From Parahoeflea alexandrii (GTDB taxonomy: Bacteria; Pseudomonadota; Alphaproteobacteria; Rhizobiales; Rhizobiaceae): DNA of 64,000 nucleotides. Positions 35,465 to 47,996 of the stretch are shown piece by piece. Location of the stretch: NCBI RefSeq assembly GCF_027214025.1, contig NZ_JAPWHB010000002.1, positions 434,001 to 498,000 of the forward strand, given 5' to 3'. A program made the translations under genes and the position numbers. The notes under the pieces were generated by a model, which was not told the origin of the DNA, did no database searches, and saw only the letters and a program-made list of their open reading frames with translations. Position 1 is the first letter of the stretch, and every line of letters begins with the position of its first letter.

Positions 35465-36229
35465 TCAGCGGGCAGCGATCCTTTCGAGATCCTCGCGCGA
35501 CTCGCCTGAATGCCTGACCAGCTCACTAGCGTTGAGAAGTTCGAAATGCTTGGCATTGATGATCCGGATCACCTTTGCCCGTGCCAGAGTCTGAATATTG
35601 CGGCTGAGCGTCTCGGGGGTTGTGCCCAGATAGTCAGCGATGTCGCGGCGGCTGAGCGGAACATGTACGACTGGATTAGAAGACTGATCCCCTGGCTCCC
35701 TGCGCTGGTTCCTCGACCGCAGCGAGAACACGAAGAGCAACGTTGCCACACGTTGCATGGTGGTATGGCCATTGGTGATTGCCGCCCATTCCCTGACCGC
35801 ATCCAGCTCATCGAGCTTGGCCTTGAGCATTTCGTGTTCGACCTCCGGATGATCGATCAGGAAACGTTCGAAGCCGGATTTGTTCATCGCGCACAGCGTC
35901 ACGTCGGTGACCGCCTCGTAGGCAAACCGGGATTCCTCGGCAAACAACCGACCAAAAAAATCCGACGGAAACAAAAGGCCGACGATGTGATCGTCGCCAT
36001 TCGCCGATGCGCTGGAAAGCTTGACCACGCCCTCGATGATATTGCCGACAATGTCGCTGGCCTCACCCTGCCCCTGGATGACCGTGCCGCGCGCAAACTT
36101 CCGGATATGGGAAATACGGTTGAGCTGCGCCATCGCCTCAGGCGATGCGACATGGCAGACGGAGCGATTGAAGATCACGCAACTCGTGCACTTCCCGCAC
36201 AGACAGGCAGGATCAGCAGCATTGCTCAT
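35465..36229 (-). CDS. Crp/Fnr family oxygen-responsive regulator (FnrL/FnrN type)
   Basis: A 254-residue regulator. The N-terminal cysteines C14-x2-C17-x7-C25 plus C113 in the beta-roll domain are the arrangement that binds an oxygen-labile [4Fe-4S] cluster in FnrL/FnrN. The C-terminal HTH contains SRRDIADYLGTTPETLSRNI, with the E-x2-S-R of Fnr that reads TTGAT half sites. It is expected to dimerise and activate under low oxygen. It lies upstream of, and in the same direction as, the arginine deiminase-like gene, with an Fnr box between them. Confidence 0.88.
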   Translation of the reverse strand: MSNAADPACLCGKCTSCVIFNRSVCHVASPEAMAQLNRISHIRKFARGTVIQGQGEASDIVGNIIEGVVKLSSASANGDDHIVGLLFPSDFFGRLFAEESRFAYEAVTDVTLCAMNKSGFERFLIDHPEVEHEMLKAKLDELDAVREWAAITNGHTTMQRVATLLFVFSLRSRNQRREPGDQSSNPVVHVPLSRRDIADYLGTTPETLSRNIQTLARAKVIRIINAKHFELLNASELVRHSGESREDLERIAAR

Positions 36230-36490
36230 AAGGACACCCCTGCACGATCGGGGCTCAGGACCACCTGATGGCCGAGCACATCACGATACATCTGAGCCAC
36301 CTGTTCCAAGCGGCAGTCAATCGCACCGATGATGACGCGTCAAGGACAAAGGCATGCGACCTTCGATTGAAATCAATTCGTTGGGTGCGCGGCTCATGGC
36401 TTAGGCCTTGATCGCGACTGTGCCTTATCTGCCTCGCCCCCCGGATTACGGCCTGGTCGGAAACACCGGAATGAGCACCGATAGCTTTGC
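36230..36490. other. Intergenic gap upstream of the Fnr gene
   Basis: Short frames here look non-coding. Two small dyads are visible: TGACGCGTCA at 36333-36342 and ATTGA-AA-TCAAT at 36366-36377. The second resembles Fnr half sites but the spacing (2 instead of 6) is wrong. The region should hold the promoter of the Fnr gene and the 3' end of the cbb transcript. Confidence 0.45.
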
Positions 36491-37213
36491 TCATTTGCGC
36501 GCCCGCACCGGTTGTTTGAGAGCTTCGATCGCCGCAGGCAGCTCGAGCAGGCTCGAAATCACCCGGTCGGCGCCAAGCTCGTCGGCAGGTACGGTGGTAT
36601 AGCCGCCGCGCACCGCGACATTGGCCATGAACGCCGCCTTGGCCGCGCCGATATCCGCGGGGCTGTCGCCAACCATCAACGCGCGGCCTGCCGATAACCC
36701 CATGGCCGCAAGCGCATGATGCAGCATGTCGGGCGCCGGCTTGCGGGCCGGGCCGGTATCGCCGCCAACCACGACATCCACCTGCCCGTCGATGCCGAAA
36801 TGCTTCAGGATCTCGCGGGTGAAGGCTTCCGGCTTGTTGGTTACAACACCGATCTTGACGCGGGCGCCGTGATAGGCGGCAACCATCTCCATGGCGCCTG
36901 GCATGGCAACCGTGTCCCGGGTAAGATGCTTGCCGTAGATGCCCATCATCCGGTCGGTCGCCTGATCCAATCCGTCGGCTTCGACCGGTTTGCCGGATGC
37001 AGCACAGGCCCGCTCGACCAGTTTCCTGACCCCGTTTCCGATCATGCCCCGCACCGCATCCACCGACAGCGGCGGCAGCCCGTCCTGGGCGAGCAATTCA
37101 TTCACCGCAGCCGCGATATCCGGCGCGGAATCAATCAGCGTTCCATCCAGGTCGAACAGGATTGCCTGTGGCCAGCCGCAGCGATCCCCGTCATTGGCGA
37201 AAATTCCGGTCAC
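36491..37213 (-). CDS. gph: Phosphoglycolate phosphatase
   Basis: A 240-residue HAD phosphatase of the Gph/CbbZ type. Motif I is ILFDLDGTLIDSAPDI, motif II VVTNKPEAFT, the motif III lysine lies in GPARKPAPDM and motif IV is ALMVGDSPADIGAA. It dephosphorylates 2-phosphoglycolate made by the RuBisCO oxygenase reaction. The GTG at 37213 forms a GTGA overlap with the redoxin stop and has AAGGA six bases upstream; ATG 37240 is an alternative. Being the last gene of the cbb operon, it probably acts in photorespiratory salvage here. Confidence 0.87.
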   Translation of the reverse strand: MTGIFANDGDRCGWPQAILFDLDGTLIDSAPDIAAAVNELLAQDGLPPLSVDAVRGMIGNGVRKLVERACAASGKPVEADGLDQATDRMMGIYGKHLTRDTVAMPGAMEMVAAYHGARVKIGVVTNKPEAFTREILKHFGIDGQVDVVVGGDTGPARKPAPDMLHHALAAMGLSAGRALMVGDSPADIGAAKAAFMANVAVRGGYTTVPADELGADRVISSLLELPAAIEALKQPVRARK

Positions 37214-37767
37214 ACAGCATCCTTCCATTTGATCGAACACCCCATCGAGGCGATCTGGTCTTGAGGACCCTTGCCGGTCCCGGCCACCTGGCGCATCGCC
37301 TCGTAAAGGTCCCGCCTGAGATCCACAGGTCCGGTTTCCCGCCGCGATGCGTCAAGCCGGCCGCGATACTGCAGCTCCATCTGCGCGTTGAAGCCGAAGA
37401 AATCCGGCGTGCACACCGCACCCCAGGCCCGCGCCACCGACTGGTCTTCATCATACAGATACGGGAACGGAAACCGATGCTGATCGGCAAAGAGTCTCAT
37501 GTTTTCAAACGAATCTTCGGGATAGGCGTCCACATCGTTCGAAGAGATCGCCACGAAGCCGACGCCAATATCCGCCAGATCGCCCGCATCCCGCACGATG
37601 CGGTCGATCACCGCCTTGACGTAGGGGCAATGGTTGCAGATGAACGCCACCACCAGACCGTTTTCGCCGGCTTGATCAAGAATATTACGGGCCTGTCCGT
37701 CGACGCCGATCAAGCGAGCGTCACTCGGTTTCCATCCAAAATCACACAAGGGGGGAATTGCGGCCAT
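37210..37767 (-). CDS. Redoxin/thioredoxin-fold protein (AhpC/TSA family)
   Basis: A 185-residue thioredoxin-fold protein. The active-site region is CNHCPYVKAV, a CxxC at the start of the first helix as in thioredoxin-like peroxide or disulfide reductases, and VGFVAISSNDVDAYPEDSF is typical of the redoxin family. No signal peptide is seen, so it is cytoplasmic. It lies 34 bases after cbbE and overlaps gph, so it is probably co-transcribed with the Calvin cycle genes. Redox tuning of cbb enzymes is possible but unproven. Confidence 0.8.
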   Translation of the reverse strand: MAAIPPLCDFGWKPSDARLIGVDGQARNILDQAGENGLVVAFICNHCPYVKAVIDRIVRDAGDLADIGVGFVAISSNDVDAYPEDSFENMRLFADQHRFPFPYLYDEDQSVARAWGAVCTPDFFGFNAQMELQYRGRLDASRRETGPVDLRRDLYEAMRQVAGTGKGPQDQIASMGCSIKWKDAV

Positions 37768-37801
37768 TGGAGGTCTCCTCGATCAGTTCCGGTAACAAGT
37801 C

Positions 37802-38476
37802 TTAGCGCAGCGCGCCATCGGATGCCGCGCGAAGTGCATCGATATTGGTCTTATACGCTGTTTGTGTCCCTCCTTTGAACACCGCCGAACCGGCGACCAG
37901 CACATTGGCGCCGGCGGCAGCCACCAGCGGCGCGGTTTCGGGCGTCACGCCGCCGTCGATTTCGATGTCGATCGGCCGGTCGCCGATCATGCTCTTCACC
38001 CGCGCCACCTTGTCGACCACCGCCGGGATGAATTTCTGCCCGCCGAAACCCGGGTTGACCGTCATCAACAGGATCAGGTCGAGCCGGTCGAGCACGTATT
38101 CGATGACGCTTTCGGGCGTCGACGGGTTGAGCGACACGCCCGCCTTCTTGCCCAGGTCGCGGATCGCCTGCAGCGACCGGTCGAGATGTTTTGTCGCCTC
38201 GGCATGCACGGTGATGATGTCGCAGCCCGCATCGGCGAAGGCTGCAAGGAACGGATCGCACGGCTCGATCATCAAGTGGCAATCGAAGACCTTGTCGGTG
38301 CGGTTGCGCACCGCCTTGATGATCGGCGGGCCGAAGGTGATGTTGGGCACAAAATGCCCGTCCATCACGTCGAGATGGATCCAGTCGGCGCCGGCTTCGA
38401 CCACGGCCTCGATCTCCTCGCCGAGGCGGGAAAAATCAGCCGACAGCACCGAGGGCGCGATGATGGTCTTTTTCAT
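37802..38476 (-). CDS. cbbE: Ribulose-phosphate 3-epimerase
   Basis: A 224-residue TIM-barrel epimerase of full length. It contains [17 protein letters not shown], the metal-binding [28 protein letters not shown] and the phosphate-binding [12 protein letters not shown] with VAGSAVFKG. It interconverts xylulose-5-phosphate and ribulose-5-phosphate for regeneration of RuBP. The start overlaps the cbbX stop (ATGA), confirming membership of the cbb operon. It may also serve the pentose phosphate pathway. Confidence 0.93.
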   Translation of the reverse strand: MKKTIIAPSVLSADFSRLGEEIEAVVEAGADWIHLDVMDGHFVPNITFGPPIIKAVRNRTDKVFDCHLMIEPCDPFLAAFADAGCDIITVHAEATKHLDRSLQAIRDLGKKAGVSLNPSTPESVIEYVLDRLDLILLMTVNPGFGGQKFIPAVVDKVARVKSMIGDRPIDIEIDGGVTPETAPLVAAAGANVLVAGSAVFKGGTQTAYKTNIDALRAASDGALR

Positions 38477-39423
38477 GCCCTCTCCTCCGCAGCACCATCC
38501 GGGATGCCCATGGTGAACACCCGGCTGACCTTCAGGTCCTCCGCCGTGATGGTCGACAGGTCTTCCGCCGTCACCGGTCCGGTGGCGGTCGAAAACAGCC
38601 GGTTGGCCTGCCTCAGCCGCGCCCGGTCGAGCGCGTTGCGGATCGAGCGCGCATTGGCGAAATGCGGCTGCTGCCGCCTGAGCCTGATATAGCGCTGCAT
38701 CAGCTCGTGGGCTTCCTCGTCAAAATGATAGGTCTGCTGCTTGAGCATGCCGTCGGCGATCTGCAGAAGTTCGCCTTCGCTGTAGTCGGGAAACTCGATG
38801 TGATGGGCGATGCGCGACCGGAAGCCGGGGTTGCTTTCGAAGAACTTGTCCATCCTGTCGGCATAGCCGGCGAGGATCACCACCAGGTCCTCGCGGTTGT
38901 TTTCCATCACCTGCAACAGGATCTCGATCGCTTCCTGGCCGTAGTCACGTTCGTTATCCGGCCGGTAGAGGTAATAGGCCTCGTCGATGAACAGCACCCC
39001 GCCCATCGCCTTCTTCAGGATTTCCTTGGTCTTGGGCGCGGTGTGGCCGATATATTGACCGACCAGGTCGTCGCGCGTCACCGACACCAGATGGCCTTTG
39101 CGGACATAGCCCAGCCGGTGCAGGATATTGGCCATCCGCATCGCCACGGTGGTCTTGCCGGTGCCGGGATTTCCGGCGAAATTCATGTGCAGCGTCGGCG
39201 TTTCGTGGCTCAGCCCCATAGCCTTGCGCGCCCGCTCGACGATCAGCATCGCCGCGATCTCGCGGATCCGCTGCTTGACCGGCTTGAGCCCGATCAGTTC
39301 CCGGTCGAGTTCGTCCAGTACCTCGGCGACGCCGGATTTGTTGTATTCCTCGCGCAGGTCGATCGCAGTCGGCAAGGCCTCTGCTTCATCAGGCGCAATC
39401 ATGTCAGCGGCGTCGGCCATCAT
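38473..39423 (-). CDS. cbbX: Red-type RuBisCO activase CbbX (AAA+)
   Basis: A 316-residue AAA+ protein. Walker A is [11 protein letters not shown], Walker [14 protein letters not shown], followed by sensor 1 VVILAGYAD and the arginine-finger region [14 protein letters not shown]. CbbX hexamers pull on the C-terminus of the red-type RuBisCO large subunit to release inhibitory sugar phosphates. Its presence next to a red-type cbbLS pair is as expected. GAGGAG precedes the start. A stable hairpin separates it from cbbS. Confidence 0.93.
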   Translation of the reverse strand: MMADAADMIAPDEAEALPTAIDLREEYNKSGVAEVLDELDRELIGLKPVKQRIREIAAMLIVERARKAMGLSHETPTLHMNFAGNPGTGKTTVAMRMANILHRLGYVRKGHLVSVTRDDLVGQYIGHTAPKTKEILKKAMGGVLFIDEAYYLYRPDNERDYGQEAIEILLQVMENNREDLVVILAGYADRMDKFFESNPGFRSRIAHHIEFPDYSEGELLQIADGMLKQQTYHFDEEAHELMQRYIRLRRQQPHFANARSIRNALDRARLRQANRLFSTATGPVTAEDLSTITAEDLKVSRVFTMGIPDGAAEERA

Positions 39424-39440
39424 CGTCTCCTCAACGATTG

Positions 39441-39468
39441 CCGCCGGCCCAGCGATTTGGGCCGGCGG
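39441..39468. other. Strong hairpin between cbbS and cbbX
   Basis: An 11-base perfect stem CCGCCGGCCCA/TGGGCCGGCGG with a 6-base loop occupies the cbbS-cbbX gap. There is no T-run behind it on the minus strand, so it is more likely an mRNA-stabilising or processing element at the 3' end of cbbLS than a full terminator. It would let cbbLS mRNA outlast the distal part. Confidence 0.65.
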
Positions 39469-39479
39469 ATGCTTTCAGA

Positions 39480-39872
39480 TCAGCGCCGCGCCGCGTCCCA
39501 GGAATAGGTCTGGCTGCGCGAGCGCACATCGGTGCGGGTCATCTGCAGTTTCGGCTCTTCCTTTGGCCGGTTGACGATGAAGCTCATCATCACCGTCTCG
39601 AAACCGCGCGAGGAATCGAACGCGTTGATCCTTATGTAGCTGTCGCCATGCGCCTTGCGGCAGTCGTCGAGCTCCATCATTGCGCCCTTGGGATCCTTCA
39701 GATCGAACATCGGGTGGCCCCACATCTCCCAGTAGGTGTTCCTGGGGTGCGGATCGTCGGTGTACTCGATGCCGACCGCCCATTCGCGCGACAGGCAATA
39801 CTCGATCTGGGCGGAAATCTGCTCGTCGGTCAGGTCGGGCAGAAAGGAAAAGCAGCCTTGGGTGATACGCAT
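39480..39872 (-). CDS. cbbS: RuBisCO small subunit, form IC
   Basis: A 130-residue small subunit beginning MRITQGCFSFLPDLTDEQI, the hallmark N-terminus of red-type small subunits, with WGHPMFDLKDPKG in the middle and the extended C-terminal hairpin YSWDAARR. It caps the large-subunit octamer. The start at 39872 has GAGGA seven bases upstream; an open frame continues to 40001 but overlaps cbbL and is not used. Confidence 0.95.
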   Translation of the reverse strand: MRITQGCFSFLPDLTDEQISAQIEYCLSREWAVGIEYTDDPHPRNTYWEMWGHPMFDLKDPKGAMMELDDCRKAHGDSYIRINAFDSSRGFETVMMSFIVNRPKEEPKLQMTRTDVRSRSQTYSWDAARR

Positions 39873-39895
39873 GTCCGTGTCCTCTTCAATCGGGC

Positions 39896-41389
<1,494 letters not shown>

Positions 41390-41410
41390 TCAGGAGCTTG
41401 AATCGGTTTC

Positions 41411-42490
41411 TCAGGCAGCCTTGGCTGTGGTGGTTTGCGGATCGAGCGTGCCGCTGGCATAGCGTGCCGCCATGTCGTCCATGGCGATCACCCGGATTTT
41501 CGATGCCTGCCCGGCGGTCCCAAAAGCTTCAAAGCGGTCGCGGCACAGGTCCCGCATCGCGTCCATCGCCGGCTTGAGGAACTTGCGCGGATCGAACTCG
41601 CTGGCCTTGGAAGTGGCGATCTTGCGGAACTGGCCGGTCATCGCCATCCGGCAATCGGTGTCAATGTTGACCTTGCGCACGCCGTGCCGGATGCCGCGGA
41701 CGATCTCCTCGACCGGAACGCCGAAGGTCTGCGGCATCTCGCCGCCGAACTCGTTGATGATGTCCTGCAGCTCCTGCGGCACCGAGGAGGAACCGTGCAT
41801 GACCAGATGGGTGTTGGGGATCTTGCGGTGGATCGCCTCGATCACGTTCATCGCCAGGATGTCGCCATCGGGCTTGCGCGAGAACTTGTAGGCGCCGTGC
41901 GAGGTGCCGCAGGCGATGGCCAGCGCGTCGACCTTGGTGCGAAGCACGAAATCAAGCGCCTGGTCCGGATCGGTCAGCAGCTGGTCGTGCGAGAGCTTTC
42001 CCTCGGCGCCGGAGCCGTCCTCGGCTTCCGCCTCGCCGGTCTCGAGCGAGCCGAGCACGCCAAGTTCCCCTTCCACAGATGCCCCGACCCAGTGCGCCAT
42101 CCGCGCCACCCGTTCGGTGATGGTCACGTTGTAATCGTAGGACGCCGGCGTCTTCATGTCGGCTTCCAGCGACCCGTCCATCATCACCGAGGTGAAGCCG
42201 TGGCGGATCGCGCTCATGCAGGTGGCCTCGTTGTTGCCGTGGTCCTGGTGCATACAGATCGGGATGTCCGGATACATCTCGGTCAGCGCGTCGATCATCT
42301 TCGACAGCATGATGTCGCCGGCATAGGATCGCGCTCCGCGCGATGCCTGCATGATCACCGGGGCATTGCACGCCTTGGCCGCCTGCATGATGGCGAGCCC
42401 CTGCTCCATGTTGTTGATGTTGAAGGCCGGCACGCCGTAGCCTTGTTCGGCGGCGTGATCGAGCAGTTGACGAAGGGTGATGCGGGCCAT
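41411..42490 (-). CDS. cbbA: Fructose-bisphosphate aldolase, class II
   Basis: A 359-residue zinc aldolase of the Calvin-cycle (CbbA) type. It includes [14 protein letters not shown] at the N-terminus, the zinc-binding [19 protein letters not shown], and [14 protein letters not shown] near the phosphate site. It makes fructose-1,6-bisphosphate and, in this context, probably sedoheptulose-1,7-bisphosphate. It lies between the pgk-like gene and cbbL, as in many cbb operons. Confidence 0.94.
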   Translation of the reverse strand: MARITLRQLLDHAAEQGYGVPAFNINNMEQGLAIMQAAKACNAPVIMQASRGARSYAGDIMLSKMIDALTEMYPDIPICMHQDHGNNEATCMSAIRHGFTSVMMDGSLEADMKTPASYDYNVTITERVARMAHWVGASVEGELGVLGSLETGEAEAEDGSGAEGKLSHDQLLTDPDQALDFVLRTKVDALAIACGTSHGAYKFSRKPDGDILAMNVIEAIHRKIPNTHLVMHGSSSVPQELQDIINEFGGEMPQTFGVPVEEIVRGIRHGVRKVNIDTDCRMAMTGQFRKIATSKASEFDPRKFLKPAMDAMRDLCRDRFEAFGTAGQASKIRVIAMDDMAARYASGTLDPQTTTAKAA

Positions 42491-42502
42491 TGGGATCTCC
42501 TG

Positions 42503-42978
42503 TCAGGCTGAAGGGGCGAAAGTCGGCGTCGGTTCGGGCAGCAGTTTCGCAAGCTCCCTGATCCAGACGGATGCGGTCTCGGGCATGCCGCCCGGCACTG
42601 CGAAATAGTCGCCGAGCGCGCTCAGGCGGATGGCGAAAGTCCGGCTGCGGCGCTGGGCTTCGGGATGGAATCGCAGGTTCTCGAGAAGCGCGATCGCCCC
42701 GGCGGGCGTCGCGGCAAGGCCGGATTCCGCCACCGGACCGACACAGTCTCCGACGAAATGCACCGGCAGTCCGGTCAGTTGCTTAAGCGGCTCAATCAGA
42801 TGACGGAGCGACAGGGTCGGGTTCACGTCGCCGCCCGGATTGTCATATCCGGCGATCACCGCCACCCGCGCGCCGCGACCGACAAGATCGCGCAGGCCGA
42901 CGGCGAAATCCGCATCGAGGCCCTCGCTCAGGTCGCACCGGACCAGCACGGTCCGGTCCTGAAGATCGGTTGCACCAC

Positions 42979-42982
<4 letters not shown>
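42503..42982 (-). CDS. Phosphoglycerate kinase-like protein, N-terminal domain only
   Basis: A 159-residue protein resembling only the N-terminal (3PG-binding) half of phosphoglycerate kinase, which is normally about 390-400 residues. [10 protein letters not shown] aligns with [20 protein letters not shown] with DDCIGEEA and LLENLRF (100-106) is intact. But the Asn of RVDLN is Ser, SHLGRP is AGYDNPGG, and NDAFGTAHR becomes [10 protein letters not shown], removing most substrate residues, while the nucleotide domain is absent. Its ATG overlaps the cbbT stop (ATGA), so it is coupled to transketolase. Cognate cbbK genes sit at this place in other cbb operons. It is intact as an ORF, so it is either a decaying cbbK or a repurposed domain. 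Confidence 0.75.
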
Positions 42983-44994
<2,012 letters not shown>

Positions 44995-45004
44995 GACGGT
45001 CTCC

Positions 45005-45874
45005 TCAGGACATGCGGCGCTTGCGCTCGACCAGCTTGTGGATCAGCGGCGTGAAGATGAGCTGCATGGCGAGATCGAGCTTGTCGCCCGGCACGACGAT
45101 GGAATTGGCGCGCGACATGTAGCTGTTCTGGATCATCGACAGCAGGTAGGGAAAATCGATGCCGCGCGGATTGGCGAAGCGGATCACCAGGATCGATTCC
45201 GCCGGCGTCGGGATCCAGCGCGCGATGAACGGATTGGAGGTATCGACGATCGGCACCCGCTGGAAATTGATATCGGTCAGCGAGAATTGCGGGCAGATGT
45301 AGTGCACGTAGTCCGGCATCCGCCGCAGGATGGTGTCGGTGACGGCTTCGGTGGAATAGCCGCGCGCCGCCTTGTCGCGGTGGATCTTCTGGATCCATTC
45401 GAGATTGATCACCGGCACCACGCCGATCTTAAGGTCGCAATGCTGCGCCAGGTTGACATCGTCGGTGACCACGCAGCCGTGCAGGCCCTCGTAGAACAGC
45501 ACGTCGCTGTCGCCAAATTCCTCCCACTCGGTGAAGGTGCCCGGCGCCGCGCCATAGCGCTCGGCCTCCTCGTCATCGTGGATGTAATGCCGGGTGCGCC
45601 CCTTGCCGCGCCGGCCATATTCCTCGAACACGCTCTCGAGGATTTTGAGTTCATTGGCTTCGGCGTTGAAATGGGTGAAGTCGCGGCCCTGTGCCTTTTC
45701 TTCAGTGATCTTGTCCTTCATCGCCTGGCGGTCGAAGCGGTGAAATGCATCGCCTTCGATGAAGGAGGCTGTGACCTTTTCGCGGGCGAAGATTTTCTTG
45801 AAGGTCTGCTCGACCGTCGTGGTGCCCGCGCCCGACGAGCCTGTAATGGATATGATGGGAAATTTAGCTGACAT
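45005..45874 (-). CDS. cbbP: Phosphoribulokinase
   Basis: A 289-residue proteobacterial-type phosphoribulokinase. The P-loop is [14 protein letters not shown] near the N-terminus, followed by the catalytic-Asp region [10 protein letters not shown] and [15 protein letters not shown]. It phosphorylates ribulose-5-phosphate to RuBP, the committed step of the cycle. Proteobacterial enzymes are activated by NADH and lack the plant cysteine switch; none of the plant motif is visible. It sits seven bases after cbbF's stop. Confidence 0.95.
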   Translation of the reverse strand: MSAKFPIISITGSSGAGTTTVEQTFKKIFAREKVTASFIEGDAFHRFDRQAMKDKITEEKAQGRDFTHFNAEANELKILESVFEEYGRRGKGRTRHYIHDDEEAERYGAAPGTFTEWEEFGDSDVLFYEGLHGCVVTDDVNLAQHCDLKIGVVPVINLEWIQKIHRDKAARGYSTEAVTDTILRRMPDYVHYICPQFSLTDINFQRVPIVDTSNPFIARWIPTPAESILVIRFANPRGIDFPYLLSMIQNSYMSRANSIVVPGDKLDLAMQLIFTPLIHKLVERKRRMS

Positions 45875-45880
45875 GATGGA

Positions 45881-46930
45881 TCAAACCCTGAAAAGACCGC
45901 GGTTACCGAACAAGGGCGAGCGCTCGCTGATCATCTCCGGATCGACGTGATAGCGGGCGACCCGCTCGACCTTGGATTTCGAGCCGAAGACCAGCGGAAT
46001 GCGCTGGTGCAGGCTGGTGGGCTGGATATCGAGGATACGGTTGACCGAATCGGTCGCCGCGCCGTCGGCCTGCTCGACCAGAAAGGCGATCGGATTGGCC
46101 TCGTAGACCAGCCGGATCCGCCCCGAGCCGTAGCCCTTGCGCTTGTCGGCCGGATAGAGAAACACGCCGCCGCGGATGAGAATCCGGTAGCAATCGGCTA
46201 CCAGCGACGCAATCCAGCGCATGTTGAAGTCCTTCTCGCGCGGGCCCTCGCTGCCGGCGAAACAATCGTCGACATAAAGCCGGATCGGCTCTTCCCAATG
46301 CCGGTAGTTCGACACGTTGATGGCAAATTCAGAGGCATTCTTCGGGATCGCGACGGAATCATAGGCCTCGATGAAATCGCCGAACTTGCTCGAGTGAATG
46401 AAGATCCGCGTGCCGGTGCCGACGGTCAGGACCAGCGCCAGTTGCGGCCCGTAGATGAAGAAGCCGGCGGCCAGCTGTGTCGTACCGGGCTGCAGAAAGG
46501 ACTTCTCCGGATCGGATTTCGGATCGCCGGTTACCGGCAGGATGGAAAAGATCGTGCCGATCGAGACATTGGTCTCGATGTTGGAAGAGCCGTCGAGCGG
46601 ATCGATCGCCAGCGCCAGCGGCTTGGCCGGATCGATCAGGATCGCCCCGGTGTTTTCCTCCGAGCCGTAGAGCGCCACCGGCACCTCCCGGATGGCCTGC
46701 AGGAAGATGCCGTCGGCCACGACATCAAGATCCTTCTGGATGTCGCCGTCGGTGTTTTCGCTGCCACGCGAGGCTGCAAAGCCCGCATTGAGCGCGCCCT
46801 GCGTTGTCAGCTTGCGGACCTCGAGAGCGGCCTTGGCCAATGCGCCGATGGTTGCCGAGACGGCTTCACTGTGCGGCTTCTGGGTAAATGACCCTGAACG
46901 CAAGAATGCGAGTAACGATTGCCCTGACAT
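45881..46930 (-). CDS. cbbF: Fructose-1,6-bisphosphatase, class 1
   Basis: A 349-residue class 1 fructose bisphosphatase. The metal site is DPLDGSSNIETN, preceded by YGSEENTGAI, with GGVFLYPADKRKGYGSGRIRLVYE near the sugar site. It dephosphorylates fructose- and probably sedoheptulose-1,7-bisphosphate. It is the first cbb gene and is divergent from cbbR. The start at 46930 follows GGAGGAG; the ORF extension to 46954 is ignored. Confidence 0.95.
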   Translation of the reverse strand: MSGQSLLAFLRSGSFTQKPHSEAVSATIGALAKAALEVRKLTTQGALNAGFAASRGSENTDGDIQKDLDVVADGIFLQAIREVPVALYGSEENTGAILIDPAKPLALAIDPLDGSSNIETNVSIGTIFSILPVTGDPKSDPEKSFLQPGTTQLAAGFFIYGPQLALVLTVGTGTRIFIHSSKFGDFIEAYDSVAIPKNASEFAINVSNYRHWEEPIRLYVDDCFAGSEGPREKDFNMRWIASLVADCYRILIRGGVFLYPADKRKGYGSGRIRLVYEANPIAFLVEQADGAATDSVNRILDIQPTSLHQRIPLVFGSKSKVERVARYHVDPEMISERSPLFGNRGLFRV

Positions 46931-47028
46931 TGCGGTTCTCCTCCCGAACCACAATGAATAGGCGTTTCGCTATATTTGTAAATTTTAACTTATTGACAGT
47001 TTATATAAGATTTTTTAACATTTGAAAA
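46931..47028. promoter_or_regulatory. Divergent cbbF-cbbR promoter with LysR-type dyad
   Basis: The 98-base gap is AT-rich. CTTAT-N11-ATAAG at 46989-47009 is a perfect 5-base inverted repeat, the spacing expected of a LysR-type (CbbR) box. TTGACA at 46993-46998 lies inside it and may be the cbbR -35 element. That would make cbbR autoregulated by occupancy of the same site, but its -10 is weak and the 5' leader very short. Confidence 0.6.
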
Positions 47029-47973
47029 ATGCTCAACATATCCATCCGCCAGATGCACACGCTGCTCGCCATTCAAAAGCACGGCAAGATCTCCGCCGCG
47101 GCGCGGGCGCTCGGGCTGACCTCTCCGGCCGTGACGCTGCAATTGCAGCAACTGGAACAGGAGCTTGGCTGCCAGCTGTTCCTGCGCTCCAAATCCGGCG
47201 CGCAACCGACCGAGATCGGCGAGATCGCCATTGAAACGGCTCATCGCATTGTCAACGAGGTGACCTCGCTTGAGGAAACCGTCCAGGCGCACAAGGGCGT
47301 TGCCGCGGGCACGATTCGTCTGGGCGTCGTCTCGACCGGCAAGTATTTCGCGCCGCGCGTCATCGCCGCCTTCACGGCGCTGCATCCCGGCATATCGATG
47401 ACACTGGTCGCGGCCAACCGCTCCGAAATCATTCAGAAGCTGCATGATCATGACATCGACATCGCCCTGATGGGCCGTCCGCCGACATCGTTCAGGGTCA
47501 ACGCCACCCTGTTCGGCGACCATCCGCTGGTCTTCATCGCCAGCCCCGATCATCAGCTGGTCGGCAAGCTCGACATCAGCAGGGAAGAACTGGCCGAGCA
47601 GAAGTTCATCGTGCGGGAGAGAGGCTCAGGCACGCGCTCATCGTTCGAGTTTTTCATGGCCGACACGATCGAGGGCATGCGCACGGTCCCGACGGAAATG
47701 GATTCCAACGAGACCATCAAGCAGGCGGTGATCGCCGGACTGGGCATAGCCTTCATCTCCGGCCACACCATCGAGCAGGAATGCCGGGCCGGCAGCATCG
47801 CCATTCTCGATGTTGTCGAAACCCCGATCAGGCGGCAATGGTATGCGATCCGGCACGCCGGCCGGTCGCCCACCCCGGCGCTGCAGGCGCTTGACGATTT
47901 CCTCAGGCTGCGCGGACCAAGCCTGCTGCCGGTCCTGAGCAAGCCCTATCAGGAGCCCCCGCTCAAAGCCTAG
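47029..47973 (+). CDS. cbbR: LysR-type regulator of the cbb operon
   Basis: A 314-residue LTTR. The N-terminal HTH has HGKISAAARALGLTSPAVTLQLQQLEQELG. Its effector domain includes RLGVVSTGKYFAPRVIAAF, which marks the CbbR subgroup. Divergent orientation from cbbF with a dyad between them is the classical arrangement; CbbR proteins sense metabolites such as RuBP or phosphoenolpyruvate. It converges on the FAD dehydrogenase gene at 47997. Confidence 0.92.
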   Translation: MLNISIRQMHTLLAIQKHGKISAAARALGLTSPAVTLQLQQLEQELGCQLFLRSKSGAQPTEIGEIAIETAHRIVNEVTSLEETVQAHKGVAAGTIRLGVVSTGKYFAPRVIAAFTALHPGISMTLVAANRSEIIQKLHDHDIDIALMGRPPTSFRVNATLFGDHPLVFIASPDHQLVGKLDISREELAEQKFIVRERGSGTRSSFEFFMADTIEGMRTVPTEMDSNETIKQAVIAGLGIAFISGHTIEQECRAGSIAILDVVETPIRRQWYAIRHAGRSPTPALQALDDFLRLRGPSLLPVLSKPYQEPPLKA

Positions 47974-47996
47974 ACCGTTCCATCGCGTGCAGTCGG

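Noticed and set aside
36366-36377. ATTGA-AA-TCAAT as an Fnr box upstream of the Fnr gene
   Set aside because: The half sites are 2 bases apart instead of the 6 required between TTGA and TCAA, so Fnr dimers should not fit.
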